Source: [Actinomadura] parvosata subsp. kistnae
GTDB lineage: Bacteria; Actinomycetota; Actinomycetes; Streptosporangiales; Streptosporangiaceae
Direction: 5' to 3'
DNA length: 64,000 bases
NCBI RefSeq assembly: GCF_900323885.1
Contig: NZ_OOHJ01000005.1
Location: forward strand, 372,001 to 436,000
A model generated the notes under the pieces. The model did not search any database, had not been told where the DNA came from, and saw nothing but the letters and a program-made list of their open reading frames with translations. Made by a program: the position numbers and the translations under genes. This document shows, piece after piece, positions 17,786 through 30,698 of the stretch (position 1 is its first letter; every line of letters starts with the position of its first letter).

Positions 17786-18961
17786 ATGACCACCACCCCC
17801 GCCTTACGCACTCCCGAGAAGCGCCGCAGGCTCGCCCGGACCGTCGCGGCCCTCGCCCTCCTCGCGGGCGGCCTCGCACTAGGCTCGCCCCCCGCGTCCG
17901 CCGCGGCCTGCGGTGACGGCACCTTCCAGGCGCAGGTGACGGTCAGCGGCAGCACCTGGACCGCCCGCAACAGCGCCGGCGCCGCCGTCTACACCGGCAC
18001 CGACTTCCGGGCGGCCGTGCAGGCGGGCATCGGCAGCCTCACCGCCGGGCGCACCTCCATCCAGCGGGTCCTCGTGCGCGGCAACGGCTCGATGAGCGCC
18101 GGCAGCCGGATCTCGCTGCCCAGCCACACGTCCCTGTCGGTCTGCGGCACGATCAACGTCACCGGCTCCGGCAGCGGCGACTACGCGCCGGTCTACTCCC
18201 GGGGTACCACGAACATCGAGGTCCCGTACCTCAACGTCACCGGCACCCCCGTCTACGGCATCTTCCTGCGCAACGTCACCAACGTCTGGCTCGGCCAGAT
18301 CGACATGCGGCTCGGCGCGGGCCTCGGCGTCCGCATCGACAACCGCGGCGACACCAGCCAGTGGACCCGCAACGTCCGGGTCGACAACGTGTACGTGCAA
18401 GGTGCCAGTTCGCACGCCATGGAGACGTACGGCGTGGACGGCCTCACCGTCGGCACCGTGACGGCCCGCAGCGTCGGCGAGTCCGGCCTGCTGCTCAACC
18501 AGACCATCAACGCCACGGTCGGCACCGTGGACGCCGACAACGCCGGCGCCGGCACCGGCTACGCCGCCTTCCGCATGGCCAACCGCAACGGCCGCATCGG
18601 CAGCTCCTACCCGAACAACATCCGCGTCGGCACCGTCAAGGCGCGCGGCGGCGGCCGCGGCGTCTTCTGCGTCTCGGAGAGCGGCGGCGCCACCATCGAC
18701 CGGGTCGACATCGCCAACACCGGCAACAACTCCGTCCTGGTGGAGAACTGCTACAACGTCGTCATCGCGGGCGTGTCGGGCACGATCAGCGGCGGCGGCG
18801 AGGTGCGGATCGCGGCCCGCACGGAGTTCCCGCCGTCGTCGGGCATCCGGTTCCAGAACCTGACGGTCAGCAACACCGGCATCCGGTGGAGCCCGTGCAC
18901 CGGCAGCAACAACACGATCAGCAACGTGACACGGGTGAACTCCACGCTGACCTGGTGCTGA
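17786..18961 (+). CDS. Secreted right-handed parallel beta-helix protein, function unknown
   Basis: 391 residues. Signal peptide to about residue 43 (GSPPASAAA). The mature part shows successive short strands of Val/Ile/Asn pattern typical of pectin-lyase-like solenoids: INVTGSG, IEVPYLNVTG, VWLGQIDMRL, VRVDNVYVQG, LTVGTVTARS, ATVGTVDADN, RVGTVKARGG, TIDRVDIANT. Four or more cysteines (e.g. CGDG, SVCGT, VFCVSES, VENCYN) may form disulphides. Its setting among plant-polysaccharide hydrolases suggests a lyase or hydrolase, but I see no catalytic motif that fixes a family, so no function is assigned. Confidence 0.8.
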   Translation: MTTTPALRTPEKRRRLARTVAALALLAGGLALGSPPASAAACGDGTFQAQVTVSGSTWTARNSAGAAVYTGTDFRAAVQAGIGSLTAGRTSIQRVLVRGNGSMSAGSRISLPSHTSLSVCGTINVTGSGSGDYAPVYSRGTTNIEVPYLNVTGTPVYGIFLRNVTNVWLGQIDMRLGAGLGVRIDNRGDTSQWTRNVRVDNVYVQGASSHAMETYGVDGLTVGTVTARSVGESGLLLNQTINATVGTVDADNAGAGTGYAAFRMANRNGRIGSSYPNNIRVGTVKARGGGRGVFCVSESGGATIDRVDIANTGNNSVLVENCYNVVIAGVSGTISGGGEVRIAARTEFPPSSGIRFQNLTVSNTGIRWSPCTGSNNTISNVTRVNSTLTWC

Positions 18962-19635
18962 ACCACCCACCCCGTACCGTCGCCGCCTCGGCGGGCGAGC
19001 CGCCGTCGGTGGCCGAGTCGCCTTCGCCGAGCTGGTCGCCTGCGTCGGGCCAGTCGCCTGCCACGGGCGCGTCGCCTGCGAGTCACCTTCGGTGGGCCCG
19101 CCGCCTCCTATGGGCACGTCGTTCTCGGTGGGGGGTCGCCTTCTGGGCGGTCGCCTGCGGAGGGCGAGTCGCCTCCGGAGGATGCGGGGGGCCACTCAGG
19201 GCGGCCCGGCCCGTGTGGACCGGGCCGCCGTTGTGGCCTGCCGCTCCGGCGACGAGCGCCGCGTCACTGGCGGCCAAGCCGCGCTCGGCCCGTTCGCGGT
19301 GCTGCGCGGCCTCCGCATCGGGCCTGGTGCTGAGGCGATTGTTCCGGCGGGCACGTTCATCGCCCGCACCACGTCCGTCCTGCTCGCGGACGCCCGCACC
19401 GGCCCGCGGCCGTCCGCCGGGTCGGTGCGGGCCGTGAGATGTCGTGATCGGCGGTGCCGTTCACGCGCTGCCACCGCACTGCCGCCGCCCACCGCGCCGG
19501 CGCGCCCGCCGCGGCCCCTGAAGCCGCCAGGGGACCGGGGGCCGGTGGTTTATCCGGGTGCGGTGGGTGCGGCGGCCGGGGGAGGATGGCCGCGCCCGGC
19601 CCGTGGAGGCCGGTATCCCGGACGAGGAGCGTGTC
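18962..19635. other. Gene-free GC-rich spacer with degenerate short repeats
   Basis: About 670 bp. From 18990 to 19180 the sequence repeats variants of GTCGCCTGC every 15-20 bases. All open frames are low in complexity (Ala/Pro/Arg/Ser), lack ribosome sites and match no family I know. A hairpin at 19200-19229 is listed separately. I see no supportable gene here. Confidence 0.5.
19200..19229. terminator. Hairpin, possible terminator
   Basis: A 10-bp perfect GC-rich stem (19200-19209 pairing with 19220-19229) with a 10-base loop and no T-run. It lies 240 bp past the beta-helix gene stop and could end that transcript. Confidence 0.45.
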
Positions 19636-21165
19636 ATGGGCGCCATCGGATCCGCAGGCCCCGAGGTCAGGGTGAGGGCGGGGAGGCTGCGCGGCCGGAT
19701 GGAGGGCGGTGTGGCCGTGTTCCGGGGCGTGCCGTTCGGGCGGCCGCCGGTCGGGGCGCTCCGGCTGGCCGCGCCGGTGCCGGCCGAGTCGTGGGACGGG
19801 GTGCGGGAGGCGGTGGCGTTCGGGGCGCCGCCGCCGCAGTCGCGGCTGCTCGGCGCGTCCCGCGCGGACGGCGGCGACGGCGACTGGCTGACCGTCAACG
19901 TCTGGTCCCCGAGCCTGGGGGGTGCCCGGCTGCCGGTGATGGTGTGGATCCAGGGTGGCGGATACATGTACGGCTGGTCCGGCGACCCGCTCTTCGACGG
20001 CCGGGTGCTGGCCGGTGACGGCGTTGTCGTGGTCACGTTCAACTACCGGGTCTCGGCCGAGGGCTTCGGGCACTTCCGTGGGGCGCCGGCCAACCGCGGC
20101 CTGCTGGACCAGGTGGCGGCGCTGCGGTGGGTGCGTGACAACATCGCGGCGTTCGGCGGGGACCCTGACCGGGTCACCGTCTTCGGCGAGTCGGCGGGCG
20201 CGGGCAGCATCGCGGCGCTGATGACCATGCCCTCGGCCGCTGGGTTGTTCCGCCGGGCGATCGCGCTGAGCGTGCCGGGCCTGTTCTTCTCCGCCGAGGT
20301 GGCCGCGGACATCGCCGCCGCCGTGGCCGCCGAGCTGGGCCTGCCTCCGGACGCGGGCGAGCTGCGGAGCCTGCCGCCGGAGCGGCTGATCGACGCCGGT
20401 GACGCGGTGGCGGACAAGTCGGGCGGCTGCCCGCAGTGGGGCCGGGCCGCGTACGTCCAGACGCCGTTCGCGCCGGTCGTGGACGGCGAGGTGCTGCCCG
20501 ACGTGCCATGGAGGTCCGTACCGGACGGGCCCGCGCCCGGGGCCGCGGACGGGACCGCGTCCGGTGTGGACTTGATCGTCGGGCACAATCGCGACGAGTA
20601 CCGCCTCTTCATGCTGATCAAGGGCGACCTCGGCCAGATCACCGCCGAACGCGCGGACGCCGCGCTGCGGCAGCTCGCCCCCGACCCGGCCGGCTACCGG
20701 GCCGCCTTCCCGGACGCCTGCGAGGAGCGGCTGTTCGAGCTGGTGCACTCGGACTGGTTGTTCCGGATGCCGTCGCTGCGCCTGGCCGAGGCCCATCAGC
20801 GGCGCGGCGGCAGCACCCGCCTGTTCGAGCTGACCTGGCCGGCCCCCGGCATGGGCGGCGACGTGCTGGGCGCCTGTCACGGCCTCGGCCTGCCGCTGAC
20901 GTTCGGGAATCTGACCGAGGGAGTGGCGGCCCTGCTGCTCGGCCAGGAGCCGCCGCCGGCCGCGGCGGAGCTGTCGGCCAGGGTGCGGGCGGCCTGGACC
21001 GCGTTCGCGGCGACGGGGGATCCGGGCTGGCCGGCGTACGAGCAGGAAGGGCGCCTCACGTGGGTCGTCGGCGCCGAGCCGGCCGTGGCGGCGTATCCGG
21101 AGGAGACGTCGCGCGCGCTGTGGGCGGGGTACGGCTTCGACCCGCTCCCGCTCGGCCCACGCTGA
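19636..21165 (+). CDS. Type B carboxylesterase/lipase family protein
   Basis: 509 residues from the ATG at 19636 (GAGGAG 6 bases upstream). Alpha/beta-hydrolase with oxyanion-hole motif WIQGGGYMYG (about 105-113) and nucleophile elbow FGESAGAGS, Ser186. A typical acid region and a late His (CHGLGLPLTFGN) complete the family pattern. No signal peptide, so probably cytoplasmic. It hydrolyses carboxylic esters; the substrate is unknown. Stands alone, with no clear operon partner. Confidence 0.9.
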   Translation: MGAIGSAGPEVRVRAGRLRGRMEGGVAVFRGVPFGRPPVGALRLAAPVPAESWDGVREAVAFGAPPPQSRLLGASRADGGDGDWLTVNVWSPSLGGARLPVMVWIQGGGYMYGWSGDPLFDGRVLAGDGVVVVTFNYRVSAEGFGHFRGAPANRGLLDQVAALRWVRDNIAAFGGDPDRVTVFGESAGAGSIAALMTMPSAAGLFRRAIALSVPGLFFSAEVAADIAAAVAAELGLPPDAGELRSLPPERLIDAGDAVADKSGGCPQWGRAAYVQTPFAPVVDGEVLPDVPWRSVPDGPAPGAADGTASGVDLIVGHNRDEYRLFMLIKGDLGQITAERADAALRQLAPDPAGYRAAFPDACEERLFELVHSDWLFRMPSLRLAEAHQRRGGSTRLFELTWPAPGMGGDVLGACHGLGLPLTFGNLTEGVAALLLGQEPPPAAAELSARVRAAWTAFAATGDPGWPAYEQEGRLTWVVGAEPAVAAYPEETSRALWAGYGFDPLPLGPR

Positions 21166-21198
21166 CGTGAAGCCTGTCCTATATATACCTTTTTATGC

Positions 21199-21224
21199 GC
21201 TTTTGGGGGGTTCAATCGGGGTAG
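21199..21224 (+). promoter_or_regulatory. Possible stress-sigma-type promoter
   Basis: GCTTT at 21199 and GGGTAG at 21219-21224 are separated by about 15 bases, close to the GNNTT-N14-16-GGGTA pattern of actinomycete general-stress sigma factors. It lies 65 bases upstream of a small membrane protein gene, after an unusually A+T-rich run. Low confidence. Confidence 0.3.
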
Positions 21225-21288
21225 GGGGAGGCCGGAACGGGAGCACGAGCCCGACACAGGGTCAGGGCCGAAGGGGGAGGGTGCTTCG

Positions 21289-21699
21289 ATGACCTACCAT
21301 CACACACGGCACGTCAGCGGCTGGGTCGGCTGGATCTGGTTCGCCGGGATGCTCATGATCATCGCGGGCGTCTTCAACATCATCGGTGGCCTGTACGCGG
21401 TCATCAACGACGACGTCTACGTCCGCACGCCGCTGCGGCTGCTGTTCTTCGACGTGTCCACCTGGGGATGGCTGCACCTGATCTTCGGCGTGGTGCTCCT
21501 CGCCACCGGCCTCGCCGTGAGCGTCGGGCAGACGTGGGCCCGCGTGGTCGCCGCGATCCTGGTCATGCTGAACGCGATGACCCAGCTCACCTGGATCGGC
21601 GTGAACCCGTGGTGGTCGCTGGCGGTCATCGCGGTGGACGTGCTGGTGCTCTACGCCCTCATCGTGCACGGCCGCGAGGCCAGGCAACTCGACACCTGA
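21289..21699 (+). CDS. DUF7144-type four-helix membrane protein
   Basis: 136 residues. Four hydrophobic helices: WVGWIWFAGMLMIIAGVFNIIGGLYAV, a second near WGWLHLIFGVVLLATGLAV, WARVVAAILVMLNAMTQLTWI, and WSLAVIAVDVLVLYALIVHG. This layout with the W-rich first helix matches a family of small actinobacterial membrane proteins of unknown function (DUF7144 as I remember it). A GGGAGGG ribosome site lies about 8 bases before the ATG. Followed by a strong hairpin. No biochemical role can be stated. Confidence 0.8.
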   Translation: MTYHHTRHVSGWVGWIWFAGMLMIIAGVFNIIGGLYAVINDDVYVRTPLRLLFFDVSTWGWLHLIFGVVLLATGLAVSVGQTWARVVAAILVMLNAMTQLTWIGVNPWWSLAVIAVDVLVLYALIVHGREARQLDT

Positions 21700-21714
21700 G
21701 CCCCCCTTGAAAGG

Positions 21715-21744
21715 ACGCCCTCTGGCCTTCCGGTCAGGGGGCGT
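21715..21744. terminator. Bidirectional hairpin terminator
   Basis: A 13-bp stem (21715-21727 with 21732-21744) with two G-T wobble pairs on this strand and a TTCC tetraloop. It lies between the convergent small membrane protein and GH10 genes and can serve both. Confidence 0.75.
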
Positions 21745-21884
21745 TCGCCGTGCCCCACCGTACGTCCCGCAAGCACGGCCGAAGGTCCTTCAGCGGCAGG
21801 GCCGTGCGTTCATTGCCGAGCCGGGCCCCGGCGGCTACTGCCGCCACCGAGGCCCGGCTCTGTCCGTGACCGCCGCTCAGCGGG

Positions 21885-25146
<3,262 letters not shown>

Positions 25147-25147
<1 letters not shown>

Positions 25148-26523
25148 TGAACAGAATGGCATCCGCACTCCGGCGCGCCGGGCTCGTGATCGTGGCGTTG
25201 CTCTGCACCGCGACCGTGATCACCGGCCCGGCCAGGGCCGACAACCCGATCATCCAGACGATCTACACCGCCGACCCGGCGCCGCTGGTGCACAACGGCC
25301 GCGTCTACCTCTACACGGGGCACGACGAGGACGGCTCGACCTACTTCACGATGAAGGAGTGGCGGGTCTGGTCGTCGGCGGACATGGTGAACTGGACCGA
25401 CCACGGCTCCCCGATGAGCGTGTCCACCTTCGCCTGGGCGAGCGCGGACGCGTGGGCCGGCCAGACGATCGAGCGCAACGGCAAGTTCTACTGGTACGTG
25501 CCGGTCAAGGACCGGGCCAGCGGCCAGATGGCCATCGGCGTCGGCGTCTCCACCAGCCCCACCGGGCCCTTCACCGACGCCATCGGCCGCCCGCTGGTCA
25601 GGAACGGCGAGATCGACCCCACGGTGTTCATCGACGACAACGGCCAGGCGTACCTGTACTGGGGCAACCCGAACCTGTGGTACGTCCGGCTGAACGCCGA
25701 CATGATCTCGTACTCGGGCAGCCCCACGCAGATCCCGCTGACCACGGCCGGGTTCGGCACCCGCACCGGCAACGCGAGCCGGCCCACCCTGTACGAGGAG
25801 GGGCCCTGGGTCTTCAAGCGCAACGGCCTGTACTACAACGTCTTCGCGGCGCGCTGCTGCTCGGAGTTCATCGCCTATTCGACGGCGCCCGGCCCCACCG
25901 GCCCCTGGACGTACCGGGGGACGGTCATGCCGACGCAGGGCGGAAGCTTCACCAACCACGCCGGCATCGTCGACTTCAACGGCGGGTCGTACTTCTTCTA
26001 CCACAACGGCGCGCTGCCGGGCGGCGGCGGTTACACGCGCTCGGTGGCGGTGGAGAAGTTCACCTACAACGCCGACGGCACCATCCCGACGATCACCATG
26101 ACCACGTCGGGCGCTCCACAGGTGGGGACGCTGAACCCGTACGTGCGCCAGGAGGCCGAGACGATCGCCTGGGAGAGCGGCGTGGAGACCGAGCGCGCCA
26201 GCGAGGGCGGCATGAACGTCGGCTGGATCGAGAACGGCGACTACATCAAGGTCAAGGGCGTCGCGTTCGGCTCCGGCGCGACCTCCTTCACCGCCCGCGT
26301 GGCCTCGGCGAGCTCCGGCGGCCGGATCGAGCTGCGCCTCGACGGCGCCAACGGCCAGCTCGTGGGGACGTGCACCGTGCCCGGCACCGGCGGCTGGCAG
26401 ACGTGGACGACCGTCACCTGCCCGGTGAGTGGCGCGACGGGCACGCACGACCTGTACTTCAGGTACGCCGGCGGCAGCGGCTACCTGTTCAACGTGAACT
26501 GGTGGCAGTTCAACGGCGGCTGA
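25147..26523 (+). CDS. Secreted GH43 arabinoxylan hydrolase with CBM6
   Basis: 458 residues; its ATG shares the last base of the CE1 stop codon (TGATG). Signal peptide to residue 31 (GPARA). GH43 propeller 33-320: base Asp43 in TADPAPL, Asp157 in EIDPTVF, acid Glu218 in YEEGPWVFKRNGLYY. Residues about 332-458 are a CBM6 jelly roll (QEAETIAWESGVE ... NVNWWQFNGG). GH43-CBM6 enzymes commonly act as arabinoxylan arabinofuranohydrolases or xylosidases. Unlike its neighbours it carries no ricin domain. Middle gene of the operon. Confidence 0.94.
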
Positions 26524-26545
26524 CCGGCGGGACAGGAGGAACCGG

Positions 26546-28123
26546 ATGCGCAAGATCATGAGAGGGCTCCTGGCGGTGTTACTGGCGGCCGGCGCGCTGG
26601 TCGTCGCCGGCGGCGGCACGACGCCGGCCGCGGCCCTGGACAACGGGCTCGCCCGCACCCCGCAGATGGGGTGGAACGACTGGAACACCTTCTTCTGCAA
26701 CGTCAACGAGAGCCTGATCCGGCAGACCGCGGACATCATGGTCTCCAGCGGCATGGCGGCGGCGGGCTACACCTACGTCAACATCGACGACTGCTGGTCG
26801 ACCAAGAGCCGCAACGCCGCCGGCGATCTGGTGGCGGACCCGCAGAAGTTCCCCAGCGGCATGAAGGCGCTGGCCGACTACGTGCACTCCAAGGGGCTGA
26901 AGCTCGGCATCTACTCCTCGGCGGGCACGACCACGTGCGCGGGCTACCCGGCCAGCCTCGGCTATGAGCGGCGCGACGCCGCGCTGTGGGCGTCGTGGGG
27001 CATCGACTACCTGAAGTACGACAACTGCGGCGACCACCAGGGCAAGAGCGGGCAGCAGCGCTACACCGCCATGCGGGACGCGCTGGCCGCCACCGGCCGG
27101 CCGATCCTGTTCAGCCTGTGCAACTGGGGCCAGGAGAGCGTGTGGACGTGGGGGATGCCGGTCGGCAACTCATGGCGCACCACGGGCGACATCGCCGCGA
27201 ACTGGAACTCCATCATGGGCATCCTCGACCAGCAGGTGGGGCTGGAGGCGTACTCGGGGCCGGGCGGCTGGAACGACCCGGACATGCTGGAGGTGGGCGT
27301 CGGCTCGCTGACGGCGACCGAGGGGCGCGCGCACTTCAGCCTGTGGTCGCTGCTGAACGCCCCGCTCATCGCGGGCAACGACATCCGGTCGATGAGCGCC
27401 GAGACCCGGACCATCCTGACGAACACCGAGGTCATCGCGGTCAACCAGGACTGGGGCGGCCGGCAGGGCCACAAGATCAGCGACAACGGGAACCTGGAGG
27501 TGTGGCGCAAGCCGATGTCGAACGGCTCGGTCGCGGTCGTCCTGCTCAACCGGGGCACCTCGACCTCGACGATCTCCACCACCGCCGCCGCGCTGGGGCT
27601 GGGCTCGGTCGCCTCCTACACGGTGCGCGACCTGTGGGCGCACACGACGTCGACCTCGACGGGGACGATCAGCGCTTCCGTACCGGGGCACGGGGCGGCC
27701 ATGTTCCTCGTCACCGGCGGCGGCATCACGCCCACGCCGACCGGCACCATCAAGGGCGCCGGCTCGGGCCGCTGCCTGGACGTCACCGGCGCCGCCGCGA
27801 CGAACGGCGCGCAGGCGCAGATCTGGGACTGCAACGGCCAGCCGAGCCAGCAGTGGACGCCCACCGCGAGCGGCGAGCTGCGCGTCTTCGGCACCAAGTG
27901 CCTGGACGTCTACAACCGCGGCACCGCCGACGGCACCAACGTGATCATCTGGGACTGCAACGGGCAGACCAACCAGCAGTGGCGGCTCAACAGCGACGGC
28001 ACGATCACGGCCGTGGGCGCGAACAAGTGCCTGGACGTGCCCAACAACGCCACCGCCAACGGCACCAAGCTGGTCATCTGGTCCTGCAACGGCGGCGCCA
28101 ACCAGCGCTGGACCCGCACCTGA
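26546..28123 (+). CDS. Secreted GH27 alpha-galactosidase with CBM13
   Basis: 525 residues. Signal peptide to about residue 30. GH27 barrel begins at TPQMGWNDWNTF; nucleophile Asp159 in DYLKYDNCG, acid/base Asp in GGWNDPDMLEVG (about 241-250). An antiparallel beta C-terminal subdomain follows, then a linker and a ricin-type trefoil (about 400-525) with three DxW...QQW repeats, more diverged from the GH10/CE1 version. Removes alpha-galactose from galactomannan or other hemicelluloses; some GH27 members act on beta-L-arabinopyranose instead. Third gene of the operon, 22 bp after GH43, with GGAGGA upstream. Confidence 0.95.
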   Translation: MRKIMRGLLAVLLAAGALVVAGGGTTPAAALDNGLARTPQMGWNDWNTFFCNVNESLIRQTADIMVSSGMAAAGYTYVNIDDCWSTKSRNAAGDLVADPQKFPSGMKALADYVHSKGLKLGIYSSAGTTTCAGYPASLGYERRDAALWASWGIDYLKYDNCGDHQGKSGQQRYTAMRDALAATGRPILFSLCNWGQESVWTWGMPVGNSWRTTGDIAANWNSIMGILDQQVGLEAYSGPGGWNDPDMLEVGVGSLTATEGRAHFSLWSLLNAPLIAGNDIRSMSAETRTILTNTEVIAVNQDWGGRQGHKISDNGNLEVWRKPMSNGSVAVVLLNRGTSTSTISTTAAALGLGSVASYTVRDLWAHTTSTSTGTISASVPGHGAAMFLVTGGGITPTPTGTIKGAGSGRCLDVTGAAATNGAQAQIWDCNGQPSQQWTPTASGELRVFGTKCLDVYNRGTADGTNVIIWDCNGQTNQQWRLNSDGTITAVGANKCLDVPNNATANGTKLVIWSCNGGANQRWTRT

Positions 28124-28127
28124 GTCC

Positions 28128-28164
28128 CGCGCCGGAGGCGGCGGGGTCCACCGCCTCCGGCGCG
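28128..28164. terminator. Strong hairpin terminator between convergent operons
   Basis: A perfect 14-bp GC-rich stem (28128-28141 with 28151-28164, 9-base loop) lies 4 bases past the GH27 stop and 10 bases before the convergent GH39 stop. It can end both transcripts. Confidence 0.85.
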
Positions 28165-28174
28165 ACCACCCGGG

Positions 28175-29788
28175 CTACGCGCCCGACTGGCGCAGGGACA
28201 TCACCGCCCACGGGGCGAGCTCGACGTCGAGGTGCAGCACCCCGTCGGCGGGCACGGTCAGCGCGTACCTGAGCAGCGAATCGGCGACCCCTCTCAGGTA
28301 CGCGCCCTGCTCCCTGGACAGGTTCAGCGGCGACCCGAGCCGGTACCAGGCCTCGGCGGCGTTCCCGTGCTGCCAGTCCACGACCTCCACCAGGAACGTG
28401 GTGCCGGGCTCCAGCCCGCCGATCGAGTGGCGGATCCGCCGGCTCGGCCCCACCCCGGCCAGCGAGCGGGCCGCCGCGTACGAGGTCGCCGACCCCACCC
28501 CCTTGCCGCCCATCTCCTCCGGGTAGTTGAAGAACACCGCGGAGACGGCCGACGTGCGGCTGTCACGCGTCACCACCCCGTGCGGCGTCGTCAGCAGCGC
28601 CCGGTCCCCGAGCCGGGTCAGCATCGCGAACGCGTGGAACGTCGGCTTGTGCACCCCGTCCTCGTTGACCAGCCCGAACCCGCCGTGGAACGGCCCGATG
28701 CCCGCGCCGCCCTCCTCGAACACGTCGGTGAAGGTCCAGTAGGCGATCGAGTCGGCCAGCGTCGCGCACTGCAGGAACGACCGCGTGATGGCGGCCGCCG
28801 CGAACGGCGTGTCGTGGATGAAGTCGCGGGCGGACGGCGACGTCGACCACTCGGTGATGTGGATCTCCGCGTCGGGGTAGGCGCTGCCGCGCACCAGCTC
28901 GCGCAGCAGGGTCAGGTCGTCGTACGTGGCGTCGGCGTACCGGGTGATCTGCACGGCCTCCCCGCTGGCGCCGTAGGCGAAGTCGGTGGGGTAGGTGTGG
29001 GTGGAGATGAAGTCGACCGGCAGCTCGCGCTCGGCGCACCAGGCGATGAAGTCCTCGATCCAGACCGGCCGCCAGTCGAGAGCGTCCACGTCCTCGGCGG
29101 CGGCGGTGGCGAACGCGGCGGAGCGGTCCTCGACCTCGCCCTTGTAGCGGTCGTCCGGCACGAAGACGCTGGTGGCGGGCCCGCCCACCTTCAGCTCAGG
29201 GTCGATGGCCTTGATCGCCCGGACGGTCCGCTCGTACAGCTCGAAGTACTCGGTCTTGGTGCCGGTCCAGAAGTGCGGGACCAGGTTCGGCTCGTTCCAC
29301 ACCTCGAAGCGCCACTGCCGCACCTCGTCCAGGCCGTAGCGGCCGATCCAGTGCTCGACCGACCGGGTGACCAGCTCGACCCAGCGCTCCATGTCGTTGG
29401 GCGGGCTGCAGTGGGCGCCCCACCAGAACACGGTCTCCGTCTGGGTCGCCAGGTCGCGCGGCATGAACCCCAGCTCGACGAAGGGCCGCACGCCGTGGTC
29501 GAGCAGGAAGTCGAACACCTTGTCCACGTAGCTGAAGGTGTGGACGGGGGCGGGCAGCGGGGCGTCGGGGCCGAAGCCGCCGCCGTAGCGGGCCCGGTAG
29601 ACGAACATGTCGTCGTGGAAGACGCCGTGGAAGCGGAGGTAGCGCACCCCGAGGGCGGCGATCTCGGCGAACTGCCGCTGCCAGTCGGCGCGCAGCGCCT
29701 CGTTCGCCCGCCCGGCGCCGACGCACCGGCTCCAGACGTGCGGGAGCGCGCTCTCGTCGCACGGCCTGCCGTCGATCCAGATGTTCAT
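28175..29788 (-). CDS. Cytoplasmic GH39 beta-xylosidase-like enzyme
   Basis: 537 residues, no signal peptide. GH39 barrel with acid/base Glu166 in FEVWNEPNLVPHFW and nucleophile Glu313 in IHITEWSTSPS; a C-terminal beta-sandwich completes the family length. It is the last gene of the SBP-permease-permease-GH39 operon (26 bp after the permease stop), so it most likely splits imported xylo-oligosaccharides inside the cell. The ribosome site is weak, suggesting translational coupling or low expression. Family call is firm; xylosidase activity is the usual but not only activity of GH39. Confidence 0.93.
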   Translation of the reverse strand: MNIWIDGRPCDESALPHVWSRCVGAGRANEALRADWQRQFAEIAALGVRYLRFHGVFHDDMFVYRARYGGGFGPDAPLPAPVHTFSYVDKVFDFLLDHGVRPFVELGFMPRDLATQTETVFWWGAHCSPPNDMERWVELVTRSVEHWIGRYGLDEVRQWRFEVWNEPNLVPHFWTGTKTEYFELYERTVRAIKAIDPELKVGGPATSVFVPDDRYKGEVEDRSAAFATAAAEDVDALDWRPVWIEDFIAWCAERELPVDFISTHTYPTDFAYGASGEAVQITRYADATYDDLTLLRELVRGSAYPDAEIHITEWSTSPSARDFIHDTPFAAAAITRSFLQCATLADSIAYWTFTDVFEEGGAGIGPFHGGFGLVNEDGVHKPTFHAFAMLTRLGDRALLTTPHGVVTRDSRTSAVSAVFFNYPEEMGGKGVGSATSYAAARSLAGVGPSRRIRHSIGGLEPGTTFLVEVVDWQHGNAAEAWYRLGSPLNLSREQGAYLRGVADSLLRYALTVPADGVLHLDVELAPWAVMSLRQSGA

Positions 29789-29813
29789 GGTCTCATTTCT
29801 GTTGGGGAGAGGG

Positions 29814-30698
29814 TCAGCCCTTGACGGCGCCCAGCGCCAGGCCCGACTGCCAGTACCGCTGCAGGCTGAGGAACGCGATGATCAGCGGGACGATCGTCAG
29901 CAGCGCGGAGGTGATCACCAGGTTCTGGACGAGCGCGCCGTTGCCGGCCGACGAGCCGAGCTTGTTCCACTGGTTGATGCCGACCGTCAGCGGATACCAG
30001 TCCGGATCCTTGAGCATGATCAGCGGCAGGAAGTAGTTGTTCCAGATCGACACGAACGAGAACAGCAGCACCGTCACGCCCGCCGGCGCCAGCAGCGGCA
30101 GCGCGATCTGCAGGAACGTCCTGAACTCGCCGGCCCCGTCGATCTTGGCCGCCTCCAGCAGCCCCGACGGCACCGCCTCGGCCGTGAACACCCACATCAG
30201 GTACAGCCCGAACGGGTTGATGAAGGACGGGATGAGCACCGCCCACGGCGTGTCGGTCATGCCGAGCTGCGCGAACAGCAGGAACTGCGGGATCGCCAGG
30301 GCGATGCCGGGCACCGAGATCGACCCCAGCACGACCAGGAGGAACACCCGCTTGCCGGTGAAGTCCAGCTTGGCCAGCGCGTACCCGCCGAGCGCGGCCA
30401 GGAACGTCGACACGGTCGCGCCGACGACGACGTAGAGCACGGTGTTGAGCAGCCACCGGGCGAAGATCCCGTCCTGGTAGGTGAACACCTGCGCGATGTT
30501 GTCCCACAGCGCGAACTCGTGGCCGGGCCCCAGCCCGAACGTCGAGACGAAGTCGGCCTGCGACTTGGTCGCGTTGATCACCAGCCACACCAGCGGCAGC
30601 AGGCAGTACAGGGTGAACAGGGCCGTCATCACCGTGAGCGTGGTGCTCTTCCTCGGGTTGCCCACGGTGTGCAGGCGGCTAGCGGCCGGACGAGGCAT
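29814..30698 (-). CDS. Sugar ABC transporter permease (MalG type)
   Basis: 294 residues, six predicted membrane helices. The coupling motif that meets the ATPase is EAAKIDGAGEFRTFLQIALPLLAP (EAA loop, about residue 190). Start at ATG 30698 overlaps the upstream permease by 20 bases. Belongs to the CUT1 oligosaccharide importer class. Operon order is SBP, MalF-type, MalG-type, GH39. No ATPase gene is present; actinomycetes often share one MsiK-type ATPase among several such importers. Confidence 0.93.
   Translation of the reverse strand: MPRPAASRLHTVGNPRKSTTLTVMTALFTLYCLLPLVWLVINATKSQADFVSTFGLGPGHEFALWDNIAQVFTYQDGIFARWLLNTVLYVVVGATVSTFLAALGGYALAKLDFTGKRVFLLVVLGSISVPGIALAIPQFLLFAQLGMTDTPWAVLIPSFINPFGLYLMWVFTAEAVPSGLLEAAKIDGAGEFRTFLQIALPLLAPAGVTVLLFSFVSIWNNYFLPLIMLKDPDWYPLTVGINQWNKLGSSAGNGALVQNLVITSALLTIVPLIIAFLSLQRYWQSGLALGAVKG

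Noticed and set aside
18962..19635. Possible small genes downstream of the beta-helix gene
   Set aside because: Frames on both strands are repetitive Ala/Pro/Arg/Ser strings without ribosome sites or recognisable domains.
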